Assembly (NCBI GenBank): GCA_028707275.1
Contig: JAQTUP010000010.1
Coordinates: 43,391 to 107,390, forward strand
Length of the DNA: 64,000 nucleotides
Source: Gallionella sp.
GTDB taxonomy: Bacteria > Pseudomonadota > Gammaproteobacteria > Burkholderiales > Gallionellaceae
Reading direction: 5' to 3'
Positions 37,000-45,986 of the stretch are shown here, one piece after another. How positions within the stretch are numbered: position 1 is the stretch's first letter; every line of letters begins with the position of its first letter. The notes below the pieces were generated by a model that had not been told where the DNA came from, made no database searches, and saw only the letters and a list, made by a program, of their open reading frames with translations. The position numbers and the translations under genes were made by a program.

Positions 37000-39270
37000 A
37001 TGGGTAGCTTGCTTATAGTCGCACTATTTATTGGTTTGCTAATGTGGGTTTTTCGTTCCTCAAAAAAATCGGGCAGCGCAAAACAAAATGTGCAAGATAT
37101 CCCCCAAATCAAAATAACTACAACAATCCGCAGGGTGCCCACCACAGACTCAACTCTGCAGAATAATTCCTTTCAAAAATCATCACCGTCAGAATTCCGC
37201 ATCCCACCGGCTCCGGCAGGCTATGGCGAAGCAAAGTGGATACCTCATGGGCAGGCCGTAACAATTGCGGGTATGACTATTCCTGATGGGATGATATATG
37301 TCGGAACAAATTTAAAATCCGACTATGGTTCAGATCCATGCCAGATTGACCCATCAAAATCAGTGGCTGCGTCAGGTGATTTTAAAGAAAGGCAATTTGG
37401 ATACTGGCCGAGCTATTCAGATATTTCCGCAACAGCACGCCGCGCATATCTAAATTGGCTTGCCGGTGGGCGTAGTCACCCTGATGCTGATATCGGGTAT
37501 GTTTTTCTGTTTTTTTATGGCCTCGAACGCCGTGTAATCATTGACGCATCAAATGACGCCGTTGCGCTTGCTGATTATCCTGTGATAGCTCAAGAAATTC
37601 GCCGTCTGCTGAGCATATACGGCAATAAATCCGGCTCTTTTAAGAGTTATGCAATTGGGTTGCTGGATTGGATTTGTATTGCACAACAGCAAAAAAACAA
37701 ACTGTATCTTGCCCCTGTTCCCGAGCTTTCAAAATCCTATGAGTTACCGCTTTATATACGTCTTGCGTTGGGTATGGCTGCTGTTGATGGTGCGCCGATA
37801 CCGAAGCACTTGGCCTGTGCGTGGGTAAAACTGGAACCCAATATTATTACCCGCACCCCTGGAAGACGTTGCCCTGAATATTTCGATAAATTATTCGAAC
37901 TAAAATATACAGAAACGTCTGGTCCTGGAATGGTTGTACGTCCCAATAAAACCAAACTTAAGGCTGTTTACCGGCCTGCATCCGCAGGATTTAGAATCTG
38001 CAACCAATCCTTGCTCACCAAGACATTTGGTGAAATACCGGACATATCAATTCTGACGGGGCCGTTGAAAAAACTGCAGCAATTAGTATTTGTCGTTAAC
38101 GATGATTTATCCCCATACAGTCGGGCCATAGCAAAAAATACAGAGGCTAATAACACTCTTGACAGCTTGATTTATTTACCTCTGGCACTCTGGCCAGATG
38201 ATGCGCAGAAAGCGCTTAATGATATTAAGCTGATGTTTGAAGAGGGGGTGACCACATTATTATTTTCTGAATTGCTGTCGAAGCTAAATGGGGGGGATTT
38301 ATTTTCAAAGGAAAAAGTTTCTGTTTTAGCGCGTGCATTGGAATCTGCTGGCATAGGTATAGAACCGGATGTTCTTGGTGGCGCAAAACCTCCTAAAGCT
38401 GATAGTACGGTTGTTTTGTTCGCTGAACCAGACAAGGAGTTGTCCCGCACAACGGGTGCGTACCAAGCTGCGTTACTGACGCTACAGCTATCCTCTGCGG
38501 TGGCAATGGCTGATGGGGATTTTAGCGCTTCCGAACTGGTCTATCTTCAAAGCCAAATTAATCTGTGGACACACCTTTCAGTAAATCATCAGCGCCGTCT
38601 ACATGCACATTTGATTCTTCTAAAAGCGGCACCGCCACTATCATTGAGCGGAATAAAGAAAAAATTCGAACATTTATCTCAGCCAGAAATCGAATCAATT
38701 GCAGCATTTATCGCAACAGTAGCTCAGGCTGATGGGGTTGTATCGCCGTCAGAAGTTGATACGTTAAAGAAAATATACAAAACGCTTGGTGTTGACCCTA
38801 AAAAGGTATTCACTGACCTTCACGTTGCGGCATCTGGTGCCGAACCGGTTTCAGCTACCTCTTCAAGCGAGGCAACTGGATTCACGCTTAATGCTGACCG
38901 AATAGCTCATTTACAACGTGAATCAGCAAAAGTATCAACGCTACTGGCAGGTATTTTCAAGGAAGACGAACCTGTAATTGCCAAGAATCCGCCACAAGAA
39001 ATAGAAATTGAGAAAATTGAGGAAGTCGATAATTTCACGCGCCTGCTTGGGCTGGATGTGTCCCATGGAGTTTTAGCGAGAATGCTATTGTCACGCCCAC
39101 AGTGGAGCCGTGAAGACCTGCTGGATGTGGCGGCAGACCTTGATTTAATGCTCGATGGAGCATTGGAGCATATCAATGAAACGTCTTTTGAATTATTCGA
39201 TATTGCCTTTACTGAAGGTGAAAACCCAATTACGATCAACCCGGAAATATTCGAGAAAATTGAACCATGA
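37000..39270 (+). CDS. Membrane-anchored TerB_N / TerB / TerB_C domain protein
   Basis: 756 residues. An N-terminal membrane helix (MGSLLIVALFIGLLMWVF) is followed by a basic stretch, so the body is probably cytosolic. TerB_N spans about 75-290 (PDGMIYVG; RRAYLNWLAGGR; GYVFLFFYGLERR). A TerB-like helical domain follows at about 485-600 (SSAVAMADGDFSASELVYL, then ATVAQADGVVSPSEVDTLKK, two acidic loops that may bind metal), and TerB_C at about 640-755 (FTRLLGLDVSHGVLARML; WSREDLLDVAADLDLMLDGA). First gene of a three-gene operon; the next start overlaps its stop by 4 bp. TerB-domain proteins act in membrane-linked stress and defence complexes; the exact role here is unknown. Confidence 0.9.
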   Translation: MGSLLIVALFIGLLMWVFRSSKKSGSAKQNVQDIPQIKITTTIRRVPTTDSTLQNNSFQKSSPSEFRIPPAPAGYGEAKWIPHGQAVTIAGMTIPDGMIYVGTNLKSDYGSDPCQIDPSKSVAASGDFKERQFGYWPSYSDISATARRAYLNWLAGGRSHPDADIGYVFLFFYGLERRVIIDASNDAVALADYPVIAQEIRRLLSIYGNKSGSFKSYAIGLLDWICIAQQQKNKLYLAPVPELSKSYELPLYIRLALGMAAVDGAPIPKHLACAWVKLEPNIITRTPGRRCPEYFDKLFELKYTETSGPGMVVRPNKTKLKAVYRPASAGFRICNQSLLTKTFGEIPDISILTGPLKKLQQLVFVVNDDLSPYSRAIAKNTEANNTLDSLIYLPLALWPDDAQKALNDIKLMFEEGVTTLLFSELLSKLNGGDLFSKEKVSVLARALESAGIGIEPDVLGGAKPPKADSTVVLFAEPDKELSRTTGAYQAALLTLQLSSAVAMADGDFSASELVYLQSQINLWTHLSVNHQRRLHAHLILLKAAPPLSLSGIKKKFEHLSQPEIESIAAFIATVAQADGVVSPSEVDTLKKIYKTLGVDPKKVFTDLHVAASGAEPVSATSSSEATGFTLNADRIAHLQRESAKVSTLLAGIFKEDEPVIAKNPPQEIEIEKIEEVDNFTRLLGLDVSHGVLARMLLSRPQWSREDLLDVAADLDLMLDGALEHINETSFELFDIAFTEGENPITINPEIFEKIEP

Positions 39271-40568
39271 CACAAATTCGCCAAAAAGACCGTGATGCGA
39301 TAATTCAGTCCTTGCGTGCCGGTGTAGTACCCCGTGCCGGACAGCACTTAATTCAAGTTGGCCGCACTAAGGAAATTGAAACCTTAATTGGCGATATTGA
39401 CCGTATAGCGGACGGTGGTTCATGTTTCCGGTTAGTCATTGGGGAGTATGGTGCGGGTAAAACTTTTTTCCTGAATCTGATACGTTCAGTGGCGATGGAA
39501 AAGAAGTTGGTCGTAACAACAGCCGATCTAAATCCAGACCGCAGGCTACATTCAAGTAGCGGCCAGGCACGCTCGCTGTATGCTGAATTGATGCGTAACC
39601 TTTCTACCCGAACCCGGCCAGACGGTAATGCATTGGGCGGTATCGTGGAGAAATTCATTTCCACTGCAAATGCAGAGGCCACATCATCTGGACAGTCCAC
39701 GGAATCGGTAATCAGGCAAAAACTCGATTACCTGACAGAGCTTGTTAATGGCTATGATTTTGCAGATGTCATAGCCGCCTACTGGCGAGGATTTAATGAG
39801 CATAACGAACAATTAAAAACGGATGCCATTCGTTGGCTGCGCGGTGAATTTTCAACGAAGACTGATGCAAAGCAGGCTCTCGGTGTTCGTTCTATCGTTG
39901 ATGATGCGGCGGTGTATGACCAATTGAAGCTGATGGCGAGGTTTGTACGCTTGGCAGGCTATTCAGGGTTGCTGGTCAATCTGGATGAGCTTGTTAATTT
40001 ATTTAAGCTTTCAAACTTGCAAGCCAGAAGCTCAAATTACGAGCAACTGCTGCGAATGCTGAATGACACATTGCAGGGGGCATCTGTTGGCCTTGGATTT
40101 GTATTAGGCGGAACCCCGGAGTTTCTTCTGGATACACGTAGAGGGCTATATAGTTATCCAGCGCTCCAGAGCCGTTTATCGCAAAATACTTTCGCACAGG
40201 GTGATTTAGTAGATTTCTCCGGCCCGGTAATCAGATTATCAAGCCTCACGCCGGAAGATTTTTATGTGCTGCTTCATAAAATTCGTCATGTGTACGCAAA
40301 CGGCGATGAAGCGAAGTACCTATTACCAGAAGATGGCATTTCAAGCTTCATGGAGCATTGTTCAAAACGAATAGGGAATACCTATTTCAGGACACCTCGA
40401 ACAACAATTACTGCATTTGTCGATCTGCTTGCGATACTCGAACAGAACGAGGGCGTTGAATGGCAGAGTCTGTTAGGTACTATTGCGGTTGCACCAGATA
40501 CGGGCGGAGAAAATGACCAGAAGGTAGATTCCGACATTGACAGTGAATTCGCAACCTTCAAGATGTAA
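39267..40568 (+). CDS. BrxD-like P-loop ATPase (DUF2791 type)
   Basis: 433 residues. Walker A is IGEYGAGKTFFLNLI; Walker B-like is GLLVNLDELVNLFKL; the opening DAIIQSLRAGVVPRAGQHLI and the segment LGFVLGGTPEFLLDTRRGLY are characteristic of the BrxD/DUF2791 ATPases known from type 2 BREX anti-phage loci. It overlaps the TerB gene by 4 bp and is 20 bp before the helicase gene. In BREX a BrxD-type ATPase likewise accompanies an Lhr-like helicase (BrxHI), but no pglX, pglZ, pglW or brxC-like gene is present here. It probably forms an ATP-driven complex with its neighbours. Confidence 0.85.
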   Translation: MTQIRQKDRDAIIQSLRAGVVPRAGQHLIQVGRTKEIETLIGDIDRIADGGSCFRLVIGEYGAGKTFFLNLIRSVAMEKKLVVTTADLNPDRRLHSSSGQARSLYAELMRNLSTRTRPDGNALGGIVEKFISTANAEATSSGQSTESVIRQKLDYLTELVNGYDFADVIAAYWRGFNEHNEQLKTDAIRWLRGEFSTKTDAKQALGVRSIVDDAAVYDQLKLMARFVRLAGYSGLLVNLDELVNLFKLSNLQARSSNYEQLLRMLNDTLQGASVGLGFVLGGTPEFLLDTRRGLYSYPALQSRLSQNTFAQGDLVDFSGPVIRLSSLTPEDFYVLLHKIRHVYANGDEAKYLLPEDGISSFMEHCSKRIGNTYFRTPRTTITAFVDLLAILEQNEGVEWQSLLGTIAVAPDTGGENDQKVDSDIDSEFATFKM

Positions 40569-40588
40569 TAATTGAACGCTTACCTCCA

Positions 40589-42811
40589 ATGTCTGATAGC
40601 TCATCATTCTATTTGCTGGACGAACGCATACGTCGGTATATTTGGGCGGAAGGTTGGGAATCGCTTAGGGATGCGCAAGAGTTAGCCATCCCGTTAATTA
40701 TTGATGCAGATAAGAACGTTATTATTGCTGCGGCTACTGCTGCCGGCAAAACTGAAGCGGCATTTCTGCCAGCTCTGACACACCTTCTGCAAAATAATCA
40801 GACAGGGTTGATTGTATATATCAGCCCATTGAAGGCTTTAATTAATGACCAGTTCGGGCGGCTTGAACGGCTCTGCGAGAATTTAGAAATCCCTGTATGG
40901 CCGTGGCATGGGGATATTTCAGCTACGACTAAAAAGCGTTTTATGAGCAAACCGCATGGCGTACTGCTCATAACTCCTGAATCTATGGAGGCGATTCTTT
41001 GCAATCGAGGCACTTCTGTAAAATCAATTTTTAAAAACACCGCATTCTTTATTGTCGATGAATTGCATGCCTTCATCGGTTCGGAACGCGGCAAACAGCT
41101 TCAATCGCTTATGCACCGCATTGAGCAAGTTCTTGCAAGGACTGTTCCTCGCATCGGGCTATCGGCGACGCTCGGTGATATGAGTCTTGCATCTGATTTC
41201 CTTTGTCCTGGTAAAGCAAGCTCGGTATCAATCGTTCAATCAAAATCGCAAGATGGAAATCTTAAGATAATGGTGAAGGGGTACGAAGAGCCTTTAGTCG
41301 TAAAAAAACCTAATGAAAAATCTGACAAACAGGAAAAAGGTGAACCAGAGCTAGTAACACCAGCGCTAATTGCAACGCATCTGTTTGAGTCACTGTATGG
41401 CTCTAATAATCTTGTATTTCCTAACTCACGCCGTGAGGTCGAACGATTTACGCATCTGCTTAACCTCTTGTGTAAAGCTAATAAAGTACCTAACGAATTT
41501 TGGCCGCACCATGGAAGTTTATCGAAAGAAATTCGTGCTGAAACCGAGGAGGCATTAAAGAAAACGGATCGGCCTGCAACTGCGATTTGCACAAACACCC
41601 TTGAGCTTGGAATTGACATCGGAGCGGTAAAAAGCGTGGCACAGATAGGCCCTCCTCCGTCCGTAGCGAGTTTGCGACAGCGCCTTGGTAGGTCAGGTCG
41701 AAGGAAAGGCGAGTCGGCGATTCTACGTGGGTACTGCATTGAAACTGCATTAGGTGAAAACGCATCATTGGCAGATGAATTGCGTTTAGATACTGTTCAA
41801 ATGGCGGCAATGATTTTATTGCTATTGGAAGGATGGCTTGAAGCTCCCAAAACTAACGGCTTGCATTTTTCAACGCTGATCCAGCAAATCCTTTCGTCAA
41901 TTGCTCAGAATGGCGGCGCTTCTATCGGGAATTTGTATGGGCTTTTATGTGGGCCAGAAAGCCCGTTTTACGGCGTAACAAAAGATGAATTCGTTGAGCT
42001 TGTAAGGCATTTAGGCTCGAAAGAAATGTTGATGCAAGATTCGTCCGGTGATTTATTGCATGGTCAACTTGGTGAGAAATTCGTAAATCATTATACTTTC
42101 TATGCGGCGTTTGTTAATGATGAGGAATTCAGGATAGTGGCTGGAGGGAAGACGTTGGGCACCTTGCCTGTCCATCAGATGCTTGTCGCCGGTCAGCGGA
42201 TTTTATTCGCCGGTAAAACATGGCGTGTTGAATCGGTTGATGAAGAACAAAAAACTATATACGTCACCAGAACGTCAGGCGGTGTTCCTCCGCTTTTTTC
42301 TGGCGGCGGCGGGCGCGTTGATACGAGAATTCGCCAACGCATGCGGCAGCTTCTTGAAGAAACCTCCATGCCTTCATTTTTGGATGAAGCTGCATCGAGG
42401 TTCCTTACAGAGGCCAGAGGCAATTATAAAAGATTCGACCTGAAAAACACTTGCACGCTTGATTTTGGCAGAGAGGTATTTCTTTTGACCTGGCTTGGTG
42501 ACGCTGGCAATGAAGCGTTGGCATGCATGCTTATGGCACACGGGCTGGAAGCCGTTGCATCGGGGCTGGGTGTTGAGATACAAAAAAACAGCCGTTCAAT
42601 GAAAGAAATTTTAAATGTAATTATCCATATTCCATTTAACGAGAATATTCCGCTCGATCTGTTATTGGTAAAATCGCAAAACTTATACCGAGAGAAATGG
42701 GATTGGGTATTGCCAGAACATTTACTTCATAAAAGTTACGCAAGCCTGTACCTTAACCAGAATGAAGCCTTGAAATGGCTTGAAGAATTTATCAAAACAC
42801 CAAACTTTTAG
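40589..42811 (+). CDS. Lhr/BrxHI-like superfamily 2 DEAD/DEAH helicase
   Basis: 740 residues. Motif I IAAATAAGKTEAAF, Ia YISPLKALIND, Ib LLITPESME, II VDELH (DELH), III GLSATLGD, IV/V region FPNSRREVERF and CTNTLELGIDIG, VI LRQRLGRSGRRKG. A C-terminal half (about 480-740) contains further Lhr-type helical and beta domains. Such helicases translocate on DNA or unwind RNA-DNA hybrids. It is the last gene of the TerB-BrxD-helicase cassette. The tail is complete; no nuclease domain is fused. Confidence 0.9.
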   Translation: MSDSSSFYLLDERIRRYIWAEGWESLRDAQELAIPLIIDADKNVIIAAATAAGKTEAAFLPALTHLLQNNQTGLIVYISPLKALINDQFGRLERLCENLEIPVWPWHGDISATTKKRFMSKPHGVLLITPESMEAILCNRGTSVKSIFKNTAFFIVDELHAFIGSERGKQLQSLMHRIEQVLARTVPRIGLSATLGDMSLASDFLCPGKASSVSIVQSKSQDGNLKIMVKGYEEPLVVKKPNEKSDKQEKGEPELVTPALIATHLFESLYGSNNLVFPNSRREVERFTHLLNLLCKANKVPNEFWPHHGSLSKEIRAETEEALKKTDRPATAICTNTLELGIDIGAVKSVAQIGPPPSVASLRQRLGRSGRRKGESAILRGYCIETALGENASLADELRLDTVQMAAMILLLLEGWLEAPKTNGLHFSTLIQQILSSIAQNGGASIGNLYGLLCGPESPFYGVTKDEFVELVRHLGSKEMLMQDSSGDLLHGQLGEKFVNHYTFYAAFVNDEEFRIVAGGKTLGTLPVHQMLVAGQRILFAGKTWRVESVDEEQKTIYVTRTSGGVPPLFSGGGGRVDTRIRQRMRQLLEETSMPSFLDEAASRFLTEARGNYKRFDLKNTCTLDFGREVFLLTWLGDAGNEALACMLMAHGLEAVASGLGVEIQKNSRSMKEILNVIIHIPFNENIPLDLLLVKSQNLYREKWDWVLPEHLLHKSYASLYLNQNEALKWLEEFIKTPNF

Positions 42812-42910
42812 CAGATATAGATGCTCAGAATTAACCTGTTCAAGTAATTCTGAAAGACGGCTCAGTCTCGATTGAAGTAATTCGTTCCGCTAAATTGCTT
42901 TCCAGATAGC

Positions 42911-43045
42911 TGCCCGTCGCGAACGACTGGACTGTCTCGATTCCTGCTATTCACGAAGGTCAGCTATCCGGCGGCCAATTTTTTTGAGCGTAACCTGAAT
43001 TTTTGCTGCCCGAAACCAGATGTTCGCGACGGGCAGGAATCGAGA
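42911..43045. repeat. Overlapping pair of inverted repeats after the helicase gene
   Basis: TGCCCGTCGCGAAC (42911-42924) is perfectly inverted at 43022-43035, and TCTCGATTCCTGC (42935-42947) is perfectly inverted at 43033-43045; the two right arms overlap by 3 bp. The 42812-43403 gap carries no gene. The structure could be a worn mobile-element end or the boundary of the inserted cassette. Confidence 0.6.
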
Positions 43046-43177
43046 CTCAACGGACGTTGGCAAAATACACAAAAGTTGGCTATATCACAGTTAAATAGTG
43101 GTTGATACAAGCCGCATCACTACGACGAACAACCTATTAACTTATTGAAGTTTAACAGTAAATTATAGAAGCCAACT

Positions 43178-43293
43178 CCTTCCCCTTTCAGCAGGGAAAA
43201 GCGAAGCGAGGGGGCCAGTAGGATGGGGGTAAATATGAGGAAATTCTGCACATCTACCCCCTCCCTGGCCCTCCCCCTGCAAGGGGGAGGGGA
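43178..43293. repeat. REP-like repeat pair (CCCTC/GAGGG type)
   Basis: Two related pyrimidine/purine-rich units (about 43178-43230 and 43255-43293) of the type CCTCCCCCTGC AAGGGGGAGG lie in the leader of hoxH. The same family appears at 44908-44971 and 63204-63247. Confidence 0.6.
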
Positions 43294-43353
43294 TATTGAT
43301 AAGCTGAGTTCAACAAGTAACGATGACATAGCTTTGTTTTTTACTCTCGTATT

Positions 43354-43372
43354 CTCCGCGTCTCCGCGTGAG
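43354..43372. repeat. CTCCGCGTCTCCGCGTGAG interspersed motif
   Basis: This motif just before hoxH matches the inverted copy at 61469-61485 (CACGCAAAGACGCGGAG) apart from small differences. It is a common type of genomic repeat. Confidence 0.5.
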
Positions 43373-43403
43373 TAATCGCCTTTTTAGAATTTAAGGAACA
43401 TTC

Positions 43404-44969
43404 ATGCCACGCTCACTGGAAACTGCCGAAAACCCGAAAAATCTGCGCCGTGTCGCCATCGACCCGGTGTCGCGCGTCGAAGGTCACGGCAAGGTCACTA
43501 TCTTGCTCGATAATAAAAACCGCGTGCATCAGGTGCGCTTGCACATCGTCGAGTTTCGCGGCTTCGAAAAATTCATACAGGGTCGCCCCTACTGGGAAGT
43601 GCCGGTGATGGTGCAGCGTTTGTGCGGCATTTGCCCGGTGAGCCATCATCTGGCGGCAAGCAAAGCGCTGGACGCCATCGTCGGCGCCAAACATCTGACG
43701 CCCACCGCCGAGAAGATGCGCCGGTTGATGCACTACGGCCAGATACTGCAATCGCATGCGCTGCATTTTTTTCATTTGTGTTCGCCCGATTTGCTGTTCG
43801 GCTTCGACAGCGAGGTGTCCAAACGCAATATCGTCGGCGTGGCTGAAAAATATCCCGAGACCGCCCGTCGCGGCATCCTGTTGCGCAAATTTGGTCAGGA
43901 AGTGATCCGCCATACGGCAGGCAAACGCGTGCATGGCACAGGCGCGGTTCCAGGCGGAGTAAACAAGTCGCTCTCCATCCTTGAGCGCGACGAATTGCTC
44001 AAAGATATCTACCAGATGGTGGCCTGGAGCCGTGATGCGGTGCATATGGTGAAAGAATTGCACCACAAGAATCCCGAGTTGTACAACAGCTTCGGCGCCT
44101 TTCGCGCAAACTATATGTCGATGGTGGGTTTCGACGGCGGAATGGACTTGTATCACGGCCAGCTGCGCGCGAGGGACGAAAACGGCAACCTTTTATTTGA
44201 CGGGGCGGACTACCGGGATTACACCCAACTGATCGGCGAAGAGGTGAAAAACTGGAGTTACATGAAGTTCCCCTATCTGAAATCGCTGGGTCGCGAAAAA
44301 GGCTGGTATCGGGTAGGCCCTCTGTCTCGCGTGCAAAATTGCGACTTCATCTCCACACCGCTGGCCGAAATCGAGCGCCGCGAGTTCATCGCCTACAGCG
44401 GCGTGATGCCGATGCACGCGCCTTTAGGCTATCACTGGGCGCGCATGATCGAGATGCTGCATGCGGCCGAGATGATCAAGGACTTGCTGCACGACGATGA
44501 CATCACAGGAAATGAGCTGATCGCGACAGGTGAGCGCGGCTTTGAGGGCGTGGGCGTCATCGAGGCGCCGCGCGGCACGCTCATCCATCACTACCGGGTC
44601 AACGAAAACGATCTTGTCACCATGTGCAACCTGATCGTCTCCACCACACATAACAACCAGGCGATGAACGAGGCGGTGCGCCGCGTCGCGGTGCAATATC
44701 TGCACGGACACGAGATCACCGAAGGGCTGCTCAACCATATCGAAGTGGCGGTGCGGGCCTTCGACCCTTGTCTGTCCTGCGCGACGCATGCGCTGGGCAA
44801 GATGCCGCTCGAAATCGAGGTGATCAGCGAGGCGGGCGAACGACTCTCCCGCCTGTCGCGCTCGGGGGATGGGCAAATATCAAACAATTCGCCCGGCGAT
44901 TCGCTTGCCCCCTCGCCCGCTGGCCTGCCTGTGCGTTGCACGCAGACAGGCGGGAGAGGGTTGGGGTGA
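43404..44969 (+). CDS. hoxH: [NiFe] hydrogenase large subunit HoxH (bidirectional type), extended tail
   Basis: 521 residues. The nickel ligands are in RLCGICPVSHH (N-terminal) and DPCLSCATH (C-terminal). Sequence throughout follows the HoxH of NAD-reducing hydrogenases (VEFRGFEKFIQGRPYWE; GVGVIEAPRGTLIHHYR). Maturation should cut after the His of CATH. The released tail here is 59 residues instead of about two dozen because a REP-like repeat has been read through at the end of the gene. The ribosome site AAGGA precedes the ATG. The usual hoxF, hoxU and hoxY genes are not upstream: a 590-bp repeat-rich gap and the helicase cassette are. The protease gene follows at once. Confidence 0.93.
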   Translation: MPRSLETAENPKNLRRVAIDPVSRVEGHGKVTILLDNKNRVHQVRLHIVEFRGFEKFIQGRPYWEVPVMVQRLCGICPVSHHLAASKALDAIVGAKHLTPTAEKMRRLMHYGQILQSHALHFFHLCSPDLLFGFDSEVSKRNIVGVAEKYPETARRGILLRKFGQEVIRHTAGKRVHGTGAVPGGVNKSLSILERDELLKDIYQMVAWSRDAVHMVKELHHKNPELYNSFGAFRANYMSMVGFDGGMDLYHGQLRARDENGNLLFDGADYRDYTQLIGEEVKNWSYMKFPYLKSLGREKGWYRVGPLSRVQNCDFISTPLAEIERREFIAYSGVMPMHAPLGYHWARMIEMLHAAEMIKDLLHDDDITGNELIATGERGFEGVGVIEAPRGTLIHHYRVNENDLVTMCNLIVSTTHNNQAMNEAVRRVAVQYLHGHEITEGLLNHIEVAVRAFDPCLSCATHALGKMPLEIEVISEAGERLSRLSRSGDGQISNNSPGDSLAPSPAGLPVRCTQTGGRGLG

Positions 44970-44971
44970 GG
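44908..44971. repeat. REP-like hairpin overlapping the 3' end of hoxH
   Basis: CCCTCGCCCGC ... GCGGGAGAGGG flanks an inner palindrome around GCCTGCCTGTGCG / CGCAGACAGG. It encodes the last ~20 residues and the stop of HoxH, and lies immediately before the start of the protease gene, where it also supplies the GGTGAGGGA ribosome site. Confidence 0.65.
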
Positions 44972-44974
44972 GAA

Positions 44975-45511
44975 ATGTCCGCCCTTCCCGCACCTGTTCT
45001 GATTTTTGCCATCGGCAACGAATCGAGGCAGGACGATGCGACAGGCCCCTTGTTGTTGCGGGAACTGGAGGCCTGGTTAAATTCGGCGGAAGGCAGACAG
45101 GAGAAGGCGGACGGGCTGATCGAACAGGTCGAGCTGCTGGAAGACTTTCAGTTGCAGATCGAACACGCGATGGATATGAAAGACAGACAAAGGGTGCTGT
45201 TCATCGACGCGGGGATCAATACGCCTGCGCCCTGCTCTTTTTATCGCATCACAGCGGGCGGCGATCCGGTTTTATACAGCCACGCCCTGGCGCCTGACGC
45301 CTTGCTCAAAGTCTATGAGCAGTTCTATCAGGAAAAAGCGCCCGATTCCTATGTGCTGTGCATCAGGGGGGAGTCATTCGAACTGGGTGAGCCGCTCACC
45401 GCTCACGCCCGCACCCATCTGGCAGCGGCGCTGAGCCTGGTCAGGCAACTCATCAAAACTCCGGGCGACCGGAGCTGGGACTCGCTGCTGACACCGAAAG
45501 ACGACAGCTAA
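44975..45511 (+). CDS. hoxW: Hydrogenase maturation protease (HoxW-like)
   Basis: 178 residues of the HybD/HycI-type endopeptidase family, which trims the C-terminal peptide of the nickel-loaded large subunit. Metal-binding acids are expected in GNESRQDDATGPLLLRELE (Glu/Asp near residue 16) and FIDAGIN; a His is in DALLKVYEQ-preceding YSHALAPDALL. It starts 5 bp after hoxH; a GTG at 44966 in the same frame is an alternative start. The dedicated substrate would be HoxH. It is convergent with the rhodanese gene, the two stops being 2 bp apart. Confidence 0.85.
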   Translation: MSALPAPVLIFAIGNESRQDDATGPLLLRELEAWLNSAEGRQEKADGLIEQVELLEDFQLQIEHAMDMKDRQRVLFIDAGINTPAPCSFYRITAGGDPVLYSHALAPDALLKVYEQFYQEKAPDSYVLCIRGESFELGEPLTAHARTHLAAALSLVRQLIKTPGDRSWDSLLTPKDDS

Positions 45512-45512
45512 A

Positions 45513-45986
45513 TCAGACGACCTGGGGCTTTCGTTGTGCGGCCTGCACGCGAGAGGCCAGCAGTTCGTCGCCCGTATCCGCATCGACCGGCTGGCCTGAC
45601 GCATCGATCAGGGGCTGCTCATCATCGTTCCAGCCACGCACGCCGGTCTTCAAAGAGACCACATCGGTATAGCCCATGCGCATCAGCGTATCGGCAGCGA
45701 GTGCAGAACGATAGCCCGAACGACAGATCACCACGATCTGCTGATCGCGAGCGCCCGCCAGAAGCGGCACGGTCTCGTCATAGTCCCATTCACAGGACTG
45801 CTCCAGCACGCCGCGCGGCACGTTGATCGAACCCGGAATGTGCAACATCAAAAATTCTGCCGCCTCGCGCACGTCGAGCAGCACAGGCGTGTCTCCTGCG
45901 GCAAGCCGCCGACCCAGATCCCACGGCATGATTTCCTTCACCCGGGTCAGCGCGTCACTCACCAGATCCTTGTAGTGTTGCATCAT
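45513..45986 (-). CDS. Rhodanese-domain protein
   Basis: 157 residues, one rhodanese domain: LLDVREAAEFLMLHIPGSIN and the active-site loop CRSGYRS, with a persulfide-forming Cys. No signal peptide, so cytosolic. The start overlaps the stop of rlmD by 1 bp, suggesting co-transcription. Likely a sulfur carrier or sulfurtransferase; the acceptor is unknown. Confidence 0.88.
   Translation of the reverse strand: MMQHYKDLVSDALTRVKEIMPWDLGRRLAAGDTPVLLDVREAAEFLMLHIPGSINVPRGVLEQSCEWDYDETVPLLAGARDQQIVVICRSGYRSALAADTLMRMGYTDVVSLKTGVRGWNDDEQPLIDASGQPVDADTGDELLASRVQAAQRKPQVV

Noticed and set aside
39267..42811. Complete BREX system
   Set aside because: Only BrxD-like and BrxHI-like genes are present; no pglX, pglZ, pglW, brxA, brxB or brxC-like gene in the surrounding sequence.
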